Made by a program: the position numbers and the translations under genes
The notes under the pieces: model-generated
Told to the model about the DNA's origin: nothing
The model's input: the letters and a program-made list of their open reading frames with translations, nothing else
The model's database searches: none
Part shown: one piece after another, positions 1-5,263 of the stretch
Numbering within the stretch: the stretch's first letter is position 1
How the letters are laid out: each line of letters opens with the position of its first letter
DNA from: Candidatus Nanopelagicales bacterium
GTDB taxonomy: Bacteria > Actinomycetota > Actinomycetes > S36-B12 > UBA10799
NCBI GenBank assembly: GCA_030699055.1
Contig: JAUYKX010000344.1
Span: 1-5,263 of the forward strand
Length of the DNA: 5,263 bases
Reading direction: 5' to 3'

Positions 1-1922
1 TGCCATACATCAACGGGATGTGGACCTCACCCCAGGGCCTGCTCCGAGATCATTCCGATCTGGTCGCCCAAACGCAGGACTGGCTCGTAAACCAGCCGCC
101 CGGCGGCGCTTGGCCCATCTATTACCCCGGAGGAAACCGAACAGCCCGCACCGACATCAAGAAGATCCTGGCCGAGAGCCCGGGGGCCGACGTTTCGGTT
201 CGCGAACTGCCAACGCCTTTGCCCGATCCGGCGTCGAAGGCGGGCCGGATCTACCAACAGGCGGGGCTGCTGTATCTGCCCAACTCATATGTGGTTCCCG
301 GCGGAATCTTCAACGAACAGTACGGCTGGGACTCGTTTTTCATCATCAAGGGTCTCCTGGCGTCCGCCGAGTACGTTCTCGCCCGGCCCGACAGTCGGTA
401 CTGGGATCCCGGAGCTCAGAAGTACGTGCAGCTCGATGAACAGTCCGCGCGGGAATACGCCGCCAAACTCTTCGGCATCGCCAAGGGAATGGCCGACAAC
501 CACGCTTTTGAGATCAATTACTACGGCGGAATGGTGAACAACGCCAACCGCATCTACTACCTGACGCGATCGCAGCCGCCGTTGTTCGCTCACGAGGTGC
601 TGTCCATTTACGAATTCGCCGGCCGACACCCGGAGCTGGTGCCCTACCGGGAGACCCTGGCGCCCTACCTCGGCATCAAGACGCCGACCACGTACGACGA
701 ATGGATCGCTCGGGAAATGCTTCCCGCGGCGCGTACCTACTTCGACTACTACACCGACAGCCGGCATGTGATTTTCCGGGAACGATCGAACCTGCGGGTG
801 GCCGACTTGCGTGGGCATCCCGTGAGTCTCTACGTCACGGACGGGCTGGGGCCGGTTCCGGAGGTGACGAACAGTCAGGTACCGGGAAACGCCGGCTATT
901 ACGAGCAGGTCAAGGAGTACTTCGAGTCCTACCCGGAGGCCAACCCGGGCAATCGGTTCATGGCGAAAAACGCGAAGGGACAGTCGGAGCTGCGACAGCT
1001 GTACTACCGGTCCGATCGGGCCACGCGGGCTTCCGGCTACGACCTGTCCGGTCGGTTCGGGTACGCCGGCGAATGGGACGCGATGTACGCACCCGTCGAT
1101 CTGCAGACCTTGGTGTACCAGTTTGGTCTCGACCTCAATGGGATGATCGAAATCTCACGCCAAGCCCGTCAACCGGTGAAGATCAAACCAGTTCCCGAAT
1201 CGCAACTCGATTCAATCCGCATGGCCCTGCGGGATGTGTTCTGGCGTACCGGCGTGCCTGGCAATCCTGACGTTGGCGGGCATTGGGCTGACCAGTTCGT
1301 CGGGCCCGGTCCGACGCAGGCGGACCCTTACCTGTACGCGACCACCTTGGTGCCCTTGTGGGCTGACGGGTTGGTCGGCGGCCCGCAGGTCGGTGAGGTG
1401 GTCAAGACGGTCACGGCGCCGGACGAGGTCGATCAGGAGCAACTCGCGTACGGGAAGAACGACCATGGTCAACCGCGGGCCTACAAGCTCACGAGTCGCG
1501 GTGGGACGATCCTGGCCTGCGAGCAGGGAAAGACCGGATGCCAGACGTCGGTGAGTCAGACGGTCCCACCATTGGCCTTGATCGGCGAACAGAACTACGG
1601 GATCCCGACCAGCCAGATGTTCACCGGTAACCAGTGGGACTACCCGAATGCCTGGGCCCCGATTCAGTACTTCGCCGCCGACGGATTGCGCAGACATGGC
1701 TTCGCCACCGAGGCCGCGATGGTTGATCGCGGTTGGTTGAACGCGGTCGATGTCAGTTTCGCCAAGACCGGGATTCTGATCGAGAAGTACGTGACGACGA
1801 ACCCGCTTGAGGCTCCGACGGTGACCGCTGGCTATTCGGCCGACCAAGCTGGTTTCGGATGGACCAACGCGTTCTACCTGGACGCATTCGCCCGACAGAC
1901 GAATGAGGCGTCGGGAAACTGA
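1..1922 (+). CDS. GH37 trehalase (alpha,alpha-trehalose glucohydrolase), 5' end possibly outside window
   Basis: Hydrolyses trehalose to two glucose molecules by an inverting mechanism (known for GH37). Residues are numbered from the ATG at 18. Trehalase signature 2 is intact as QWDYPNAWAP (539-548). Signature 1 is present but altered as PGGIFNEQYGWDSF (94-107), with Ile97 where the family has Arg. The segment NRIYYLTRSQPP (177-188), the catalytic acid Asp342 in SGYDLSGR, the catalytic base Glu589 in IEKY and the C-terminal GFGWTN (612-617) are all recognisable. The SGYD and GPVPE segments resemble fungal neutral trehalases more than E. coli TreA. About 50-60 extra residues, including Cys501 and Cys508, lie between LVPLW (444-448) and signature 2. 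The frame is open upstream of ATG 18 to the edge (P-Y-I-N-G precedes Met), and no well-spaced ribosome binding site precedes that ATG. I therefore treat the gene as 5'-partial; a signal peptide may lie outside. Family assignment is very secure; cellular location is inference. Confidence 0.93.
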   Translation, partial: PYINGMWTSPQGLLRDHSDLVAQTQDWLVNQPPGGAWPIYYPGGNRTARTDIKKILAESPGADVSVRELPTPLPDPASKAGRIYQQAGLLYLPNSYVVPGGIFNEQYGWDSFFIIKGLLASAEYVLARPDSRYWDPGAQKYVQLDEQSAREYAAKLFGIAKGMADNHAFEINYYGGMVNNANRIYYLTRSQPPLFAHEVLSIYEFAGRHPELVPYRETLAPYLGIKTPTTYDEWIAREMLPAARTYFDYYTDSRHVIFRERSNLRVADLRGHPVSLYVTDGLGPVPEVTNSQVPGNAGYYEQVKEYFESYPEANPGNRFMAKNAKGQSELRQLYYRSDRATRASGYDLSGRFGYAGEWDAMYAPVDLQTLVYQFGLDLNGMIEISRQARQPVKIKPVPESQLDSIRMALRDVFWRTGVPGNPDVGGHWADQFVGPGPTQADPYLYATTLVPLWADGLVGGPQVGEVVKTVTAPDEVDQEQLAYGKNDHGQPRAYKLTSRGGTILACEQGKTGCQTSVSQTVPPLALIGEQNYGIPTSQMFTGNQWDYPNAWAPIQYFAADGLRRHGFATEAAMVDRGWLNAVDVSFAKTGILIEKYVTTNPLEAPTVTAGYSADQAGFGWTNAFYLDAFARQTNEASGN

Positions 1923-1973
1923 GGTGGAGTTCGAACCGCGGCGCAATTCGCTGTTCGGTCGGTCTTTCGTCAC

Positions 1974-2011
1974 GGTGAAGGTCACCCGAATCCCGTGACC
2001 CGTCTCACGGG
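1974..2011. terminator. Hairpin-forming GTGA/TCAC cluster between convergent genes, probable bidirectional terminator
   Basis: The 82-base gap between the trehalase stop (1920-1922) and the stop of the opposing MFS gene (2005-2007) holds overlapping inverted repeats. CCCGTGA (1992-1998) pairs perfectly with TCACGGG (2005-2011) around a 6-base loop, and the MFS stop codon lies in the right arm. GGTCAC (1980-1985) pairs with GTGACC (1995-2000) around 9 bases. GGTGA (1974-1978) pairs with TCACC (1982-1986) around 3 bases. These arms compete, so only some can form together. No T-run follows on either strand, so this is not a textbook intrinsic terminator. Terminators without a U-tract are often proposed for GC-rich actinobacteria. 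Termination is inferred from position and pairing. Confidence 0.4.
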
Positions 2012-3567
2012 CTTGGCGGGACCTCGCCATCGGGCAGATTCCGCCGCCGCGACGGCAGGAAGGCGGACAGCAGGGCGGCCAGGACCAGGGAGCCGGCAGC
2101 GATGGCCAGACCGTGCCGCTGGGCGGCCGTGAAGGCGTGATCCTGGGCGGCGACGTAGGCGTCCAGCTGCTCGGGAGACAGCTGCGCGGCCATCTGTTGG
2201 CGCATGGATTGGGCTTGACCGACGGTTTCCACCCCCATGTCCGCCGCACTGTCCAGACCGATAGCGGAGAGCGACTCGTGCAGTTCGCGGGGCAGGGTCG
2301 AGACGAAGGTCTGAATCACCAAGGCGGTTCCGATGACCGTCGCGAAACGGCGGAAGGTGGCGTACAGGCCGAAGGCCCGGCCGATTTCGCTAGCGCCCTG
2401 ACTGTCCGCGACGAGTGCCCGCAGGGGCGCGGAGATCAGACCCAGGGCGAATGTCACGACACTGACGCCGATCAGGAAGATCCCCGAGAACCCGCTGGTC
2501 ATCGTCGCAACCACCGCCACACATACGCTGGCGGCAAGTACCAGGGCTCCGCCGACCAGCGCCCGCGCACCCCACCAATGCAGCAGGCTCGGGCTTATCA
2601 GGGCGGCAATGGCCCCCAGCGCGGCGGTTGGCAGTACCAGCAGAGCAACACCCGTCACGCTTGCTTTGAGCACCAACTGGGCGTATTGCGCCGCCAGCGT
2701 GAACGCCCCTCCTGTCCCCAGCGATGCAAGACCGCCGATTGTGATCAATATCAGGAAGCGGCGTTGCCGCAGGAGGCGGCTGTCGAAGAGCGGGTCCGGC
2801 TGTCTTCTTTCCCAGACCACGAGCACTGCCGCGAACGCCGCTCCAGCGATCAGCAGCGTGACTCCGACCGGCCATGGATTTCCGCGGATCACGAGGTTGA
2901 CACCCGCGAACAGAGATCCGGCGGTCAGGGCGGCCAGGACAGTGCCCGCCGGATCCCAGCGACGGTCCCCACGACCGGGTGAACGGTCGCGACCAGCTGA
3001 ACCGGGCTTGGCGAACACAGCCGCGATGAGAGCCAGCGGGACGCCCATCAAAGTTGTCGCCGCCACCCGACCCTGGTCCGCCACCAGCCCGATGGCCAGC
3101 GACATGAGTCCTCCGAGGATGGCGCCCGCGACACCGAAGGCGGCGTACGCACGCACTTTCTCTCCCGGGATGGTTCCGGCCACGGTGGCCATCGCGGATA
3201 TCCCGAGGATGGCGGTGCCGATGCCGACCAGGAACATGCCCGCCATCAGCGAGCCGAAAGCGGGCCAGGCTGCGCCCGCCGCACCCAGGCACGCGACGAC
3301 GGCGCCCAGCCGGAATGCCCGGCGGCTCCCCACTCGGTCGCTCAGGTATCCACCGGGAAGCATGGCGACGGTAAGCCCGAGGCCGGAGGCGCCCGCGACG
3401 AAACCCAACTGCGTTCCGCTCAGACCCGCCACGGTGCTCAACTGAGGACCGATCAACGGCAAGGCGAATGCCGGAACGGCGGCCCCGGTGACTCCGATGG
3501 CCAGGATCGCGATTACCCAGTACGGGTGTGGTCGTTGGCTGCGTTCGACTGCGGCTCGGCCAGCCAC
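2005..3567 (-). CDS. MFS transporter, 14-helix (DHA2-like) type
   Basis: An integral membrane transporter of the major facilitator superfamily, substrate unknown. From the GTG at 3567 it is 520 residues and shows about 14 hydrophobic segments: six near 17-40, 50-72, 85-103, 105-130, 140-162 and 168-186, a charged basic linker near 188-205, then eight more. MFS motif A between helices 2 and 3 is clear as GYLSDRVGSRR (73-83). A loop of about 60 residues (roughly 425-483), polar with many Gln and Ala, separates the last two helices and probably faces outside. The Arg usual in helix 4 motif B is Met111. I chose GTG 3567 because a GGGGGG run (3572-3577) sits 4 bases upstream. An in-frame TTG at 3612 would overlap the preceding DUF4396 gene by 11 bases and lacks a good binding site. 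It is the likely second gene of an operon with DUF4396. Drug, metabolite or lipid export are all possible. Confidence 0.88.
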   Translation of the reverse strand: MAGRAAVERSQRPHPYWVIAILAIGVTGAAVPAFALPLIGPQLSTVAGLSGTQLGFVAGASGLGLTVAMLPGGYLSDRVGSRRAFRLGAVVACLGAAGAAWPAFGSLMAGMFLVGIGTAILGISAMATVAGTIPGEKVRAYAAFGVAGAILGGLMSLAIGLVADQGRVAATTLMGVPLALIAAVFAKPGSAGRDRSPGRGDRRWDPAGTVLAALTAGSLFAGVNLVIRGNPWPVGVTLLIAGAAFAAVLVVWERRQPDPLFDSRLLRQRRFLILITIGGLASLGTGGAFTLAAQYAQLVLKASVTGVALLVLPTAALGAIAALISPSLLHWWGARALVGGALVLAASVCVAVVATMTSGFSGIFLIGVSVVTFALGLISAPLRALVADSQGASEIGRAFGLYATFRRFATVIGTALVIQTFVSTLPRELHESLSAIGLDSAADMGVETVGQAQSMRQQMAAQLSPEQLDAYVAAQDHAFTAAQRHGLAIAAGSLVLAALLSAFLPSRRRNLPDGEVPPSP

Positions 3568-3571
3568 GCGA

Positions 3572-3577
3572 CCCCCC
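3572..3577 (-). promoter_or_regulatory. Ribosome binding site supporting GTG start of the MFS gene
   Basis: On the minus strand a GGGGGG run lies 4 bases before the GTG at 3567-3565. Neither upstream in-frame TTG codon (3612 and 3597) has a comparable purine run at the right distance. This decides the start in favour of a 520-residue protein and leaves a 34-base gap after the DUF4396 stop. Confidence 0.5.
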
Positions 3578-3601
3578 GAACTGTCGTCAGATTCCAAGGG
3601 T

Positions 3602-4438
3602 CTACATGCCAATGGCCCGGGCGACGAACAACGCCACCACTAGGATCGCGAGGCTGAGGACCGTGACGGCGGCCTTGCGCGCCGTACCGGGGCCGCCGGG
3701 CATCGGTGCCGCCCCGCCAGAACCCGGCTCGCGGGCAGAGTCGCTCAGGCTGGTCATGCCCGCCATGCCCGCCATCGCTTCAGGACCGCGCCGGACCGTC
3801 AACATTCCGTGCTTCAGATGATTGGCGACCAGCCACCAGTTCATCGGGTACGCCATGATGAATCCAACGAGCAGGGAGATCGACATCATGAACCAGAAAC
3901 CCGGCTGCGACGGGTGATGGGTTTCAGTCGAAAGCGACATGAATATTGCCATAACCAACTGCATTCCGGCCATGAGCACGTTCATCGAAAGAAACTCGGG
4001 CAGGAACGTCATCCGCAGCGAGGCGGAATAGGAGCCGCCGGCCATGGAGCGCATGGCGAAGGCTTGGAAGAACAGCCAGCCGAAGCCGAAGCCGAGTACG
4101 TATTCCAGGGCGAAGTCGGTCCAGAAAGTCGTGGCCAGCACCGAACCCAGGGCGGCACCGACCACGATGCCGAGACCGTCGCCGGCGGCACAGTGCATCG
4201 TCGAACCGAGTACTTGTCGCCAACGGCTTGCCACGTACTCCTCGTGTGTGCCGCGGAGTGGTTCGCGGCAACCAAGCACGTAGAAGAACGCCCCGAACGG
4301 ACCCGTGAAGATCGTGAGGATGACGAACGCCCATTTGAGGGTGGTGGCCTCAGGGGTTGAGCGCCAGATGTCGACGGCCACGAACACCACCGAGGCGGCC
4401 GTCAGCACCCACCACACGACGATCACACCTTGGAACAT
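3602..4438 (-). CDS. DUF4396 family multi-pass membrane protein
   Basis: A 278-residue polytopic membrane protein with no established function. About six hydrophobic segments (near 4-24, 37-56, 83-104, 107-127, 143-168, 178-202) are followed by a Gly/Pro/Met-rich linker (about 217-253) and a seventh helix (256-275) ending just before the stop. I recognise DUF4396 from the HCAAGDGLG segment (82-90), the PEFLSMNVLMAGM segment (147-159), and a downstream HHP...FWFMM...YPMNWW stretch (174-202). Five methionines (152, 156, 159, 163, 167) fall on one face of the fifth helix. His82-Cys83 and His174-His175 are further candidate metal ligands, but metal binding is only my inference. The start is the ATG at 4438, which has a GGGGAG site 5 bases upstream. 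The frame extends to a TTG at 4540, but that 34-residue extension is polar, Pro/Gly-rich and unsupported. It is probably co-transcribed with the MFS gene downstream. Confidence 0.8.
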   Translation of the reverse strand: MFQGVIVVWWVLTAASVVFVAVDIWRSTPEATTLKWAFVILTIFTGPFGAFFYVLGCREPLRGTHEEYVASRWRQVLGSTMHCAAGDGLGIVVGAALGSVLATTFWTDFALEYVLGFGFGWLFFQAFAMRSMAGGSYSASLRMTFLPEFLSMNVLMAGMQLVMAIFMSLSTETHHPSQPGFWFMMSISLLVGFIMAYPMNWWLVANHLKHGMLTVRRGPEAMAGMAGMTSLSDSAREPGSGGAAPMPGGPGTARKAAVTVLSLAILVVALFVARAIGM

Positions 4439-4578
4439 CCCGACTCCCCGGGCTCGGAAGCCACCAGTCTGGGGCACGGGGGACGGGTCACGCCATTCGG
4501 TCCCGCCCCAAGCGACCCCTGGTGCCCGCCCGGTGCTCAATAAGCGACCGGCATCATCGGAGTGCCATCCTGGCGGGC
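4439..4578. promoter_or_regulatory. Divergent intergenic region with presumed promoters for DUF4396/MFS and the DHA2 transporter
   Basis: Genes point away from each other on both sides, so promoters for both transcripts should lie here. I cannot identify convincing -10 or -35 hexamers. The only AT-rich spot is CAATAA near 4538-4543. A direct repeat GGTGC occurs at 4521-4525 and 4532-4536, spaced 11 bases, about one helical turn, which could suit a regulator. The region is otherwise GC-rich and unremarkable. Its role is inferred from gene arrangement. Confidence 0.4.
4444..4449 (-). promoter_or_regulatory. Ribosome binding site deciding the DUF4396 start
   Basis: GGGGAG on the minus strand lies 5 bases before the ATG at 4438-4436. 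It favours this start over the TTG at 4540 and puts the first hydrophobic helix right at the N-terminus, as expected for an inner-membrane protein. Confidence 0.6.
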
Positions 4579-5263
4579 ATGCCCAACGCCCGGTCGACGA
4601 CCATGAGCCCGCGCCGGATCCGCGCCATGATCGCAGTGGTCGGACTGGCCCTGATGATGGTCGTCTCGGCAGTGAGCGGACTGAACGTGGCGCTACCCGA
4701 TCTGGCCCGGGAAACCGGCGCCACCCAGAGCCAACTCCAATGGATAGTTGACGCGTACACCGTGGCTCTGGCCGGACTGCTGTTCGTGGCCGGGGCCATA
4801 GGCGATCGCTTTGGTCGCCGCCGGATTCTGCTGGTGGGCCTGGTCATTTTCGGGGGTGCCGCCGCGACGGCCATGCTGGCCGACGGGCCGCTGACGCTGA
4901 TTGTCGGGCGGGCATTCATGGGGGTGGGCGCCGCTGCTGTCATGCCAACCACCTTGTCCATCATCACGACGTCGGTGCCGGAGGAAATGCGGGCCAAGGC
5001 GGTGGGGCTTTGGGTGGGCATCGCGGGGGGCGGCGCCGTTCTCGGATTGATCATGTCGGGATTGTTGTTGCAGTGGTTCAGCTGGAGCTCGTTCTTCGCG
5101 CTGAACGTTGCCATGGCGGCGCTGGCCTTTGTCGGTGCGCTAGTGGTCATCCCCAATTCGGTGGAAGAGCATCCGCCGGCCATCGATCCCGTGGGTGCCG
5201 TGTTGTCGTTTTTGGCCATCGGCTTGCTTGTCTTCGGGATCATCGAGGGTCCGGTTGAGGGCT
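4579..5263 (+). CDS. DHA2-type MFS transporter, N-terminal part, cut by window end
   Basis: The frame from the ATG at 4579 stays open to the right edge, giving 228 codons of a probable 14-helix proton-driven efflux transporter (family knowledge; substrate unknown). Six hydrophobic segments are visible, with a seventh beginning near 206. The LNVALP segment (35-40) and QLQWIVDAYTVALAGL (52-67) are typical of DHA2 proteins. Motif A is GAIGDRFGRRR (72-82). Motif B is RAFMGVGAA (111-119), with its Arg present. Motif C is recognisable but degenerate as GGAVLGLIMSGLL (151-163): the usual Gly-Pro is Gly-Leu. The acidic residue expected before LNVALP in motif D1 is also absent. Starts at 4603 and 4627 are in frame and possible; none has a strong ribosome binding site. 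It diverges from the DUF4396/MFS pair. The minus-strand frame over the same bases is Pro/Ser/Thr/Ala-rich with no family look, so I take it as a shadow. Confidence 0.88.
   Translation, partial: MPNARSTTMSPRRIRAMIAVVGLALMMVVSAVSGLNVALPDLARETGATQSQLQWIVDAYTVALAGLLFVAGAIGDRFGRRRILLVGLVIFGGAAATAMLADGPLTLIVGRAFMGVGAAAVMPTTLSIITTSVPEEMRAKAVGLWVGIAGGGAVLGLIMSGLLLQWFSWSSFFALNVAMAALAFVGALVVIPNSVEEHPPAIDPVGAVLSFLAIGLLVFGIIEGPVEG
4592..4602. repeat. Short perfect dyad just before an alternative start codon
   Basis: GGTCG (4592-4596) and CGACC (4598-4602) are perfect inverted repeats around one base, ending immediately before the in-frame ATG at 4603. A second perfect palindrome, GGGCATGCCC (4575-4584), covers the ATG at 4579. 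Either could be an operator or affect translation initiation, or simply arise by chance in GC-rich sequence. Only the symmetry is seen directly. Confidence 0.3.

Noticed and set aside
701..1270. Plus-strand frame of 189 codons inside the trehalase
   Set aside because: It overlaps conserved trehalase sequence including the catalytic Asp342 region; composition is Gly/Arg-rich shadow.
1995..2008. CRP/GlxR-type binding site GTGA-N6-TCAC as an annotated operator
   Set aside because: Its flanks do not match the usual T/A ends and it sits between 3' ends rather than in a promoter; kept only as a finding.
1212..2249. Long minus-strand frame (345 codons) over the trehalase 3' half and the convergent gap
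   Set aside because: It lies antisense to well-supported trehalase codons, is rich in Arg/Pro/Ser as GC-rich shadows are, and shows no family motif.
2113..3445. Plus-strand frames opposite the MFS gene
   Set aside because: They are antisense to a clear membrane transporter with motif A; their products are polar and low in family-like patterns.
4439..4540. N-terminal extension of DUF4396 from a TTG at 4540
   Set aside because: The extension is Pro/Gly/Arg-rich, and the ATG at 4438 has a well-placed GGGGAG site and begins right at the first membrane helix.
4554..5243. Minus-strand frame of 229 codons at the right end
   Set aside because: The plus strand here encodes an unmistakable DHA2 transporter with motifs A and B; the minus frame is Pro/Thr/Ala/Met-rich with no recognisable domain.
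1..5263. tRNA or rRNA genes, CRISPR array, insertion sequence, attachment site, origin
   Set aside because: No cloverleaf-like stretch, spaced repeats, transposase frame or terminal inverted repeats were seen; almost all bases are in four coding regions.

Overview
The window is GC-rich (very roughly 60-65% by eye), with G/C-ending codons and some GTG starts. It looks like chromosomal DNA of an actinobacterium, possibly of the Mycobacteriales type. That placement is inferred from composition and gene style only; nothing here fixes a genus.

Layout from left to right. (1) Bases 1-1922, + strand: a family GH37 trehalase whose reading frame is already open at the left edge, so its true start may lie outside. 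(2) Bases 1923-2004: a short gap between two convergent genes. It is packed with GTGA/TCAC inverted repeats that can form alternative hairpins, probably a bidirectional termination region. (3) Bases 2005-3567, - strand: a 14-helix-type major facilitator (MFS) transporter. (4) Bases 3602-4438, - strand: a polytopic membrane protein of the DUF4396 family. It lies just upstream of the MFS gene with a 34-base gap, so the two probably form one transcript (DUF4396 first, MFS second). (5) Bases 4439-4578: a divergent intergenic region that must hold promoters for both sides. (6) From 4579 to the right edge, + strand: the first ~228 codons of a second MFS transporter of the DHA2 (drug:proton antiporter) type, cut off by the window.

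How the parts fit. The trehalase splits trehalose into two glucoses and is probably secreted or cell-wall associated. It converges on the other genes and need not share their function. The right half is a membrane-transport locus: a DUF4396/MFS pair diverging from a DHA2 transporter across about 140 bases. No regulator, RNA gene, mobile element or CRISPR array is visible.

The points most worth a second look are: the trehalase, which keeps its two catalytic acids but lacks the arginine of the PGGRF signature; a methionine-lined helix plus His/Cys residues in the DUF4396 protein, suggesting possible metal handling; and the repeat cluster between the convergent genes. I see no clear evidence of a wholly new multi-gene system.
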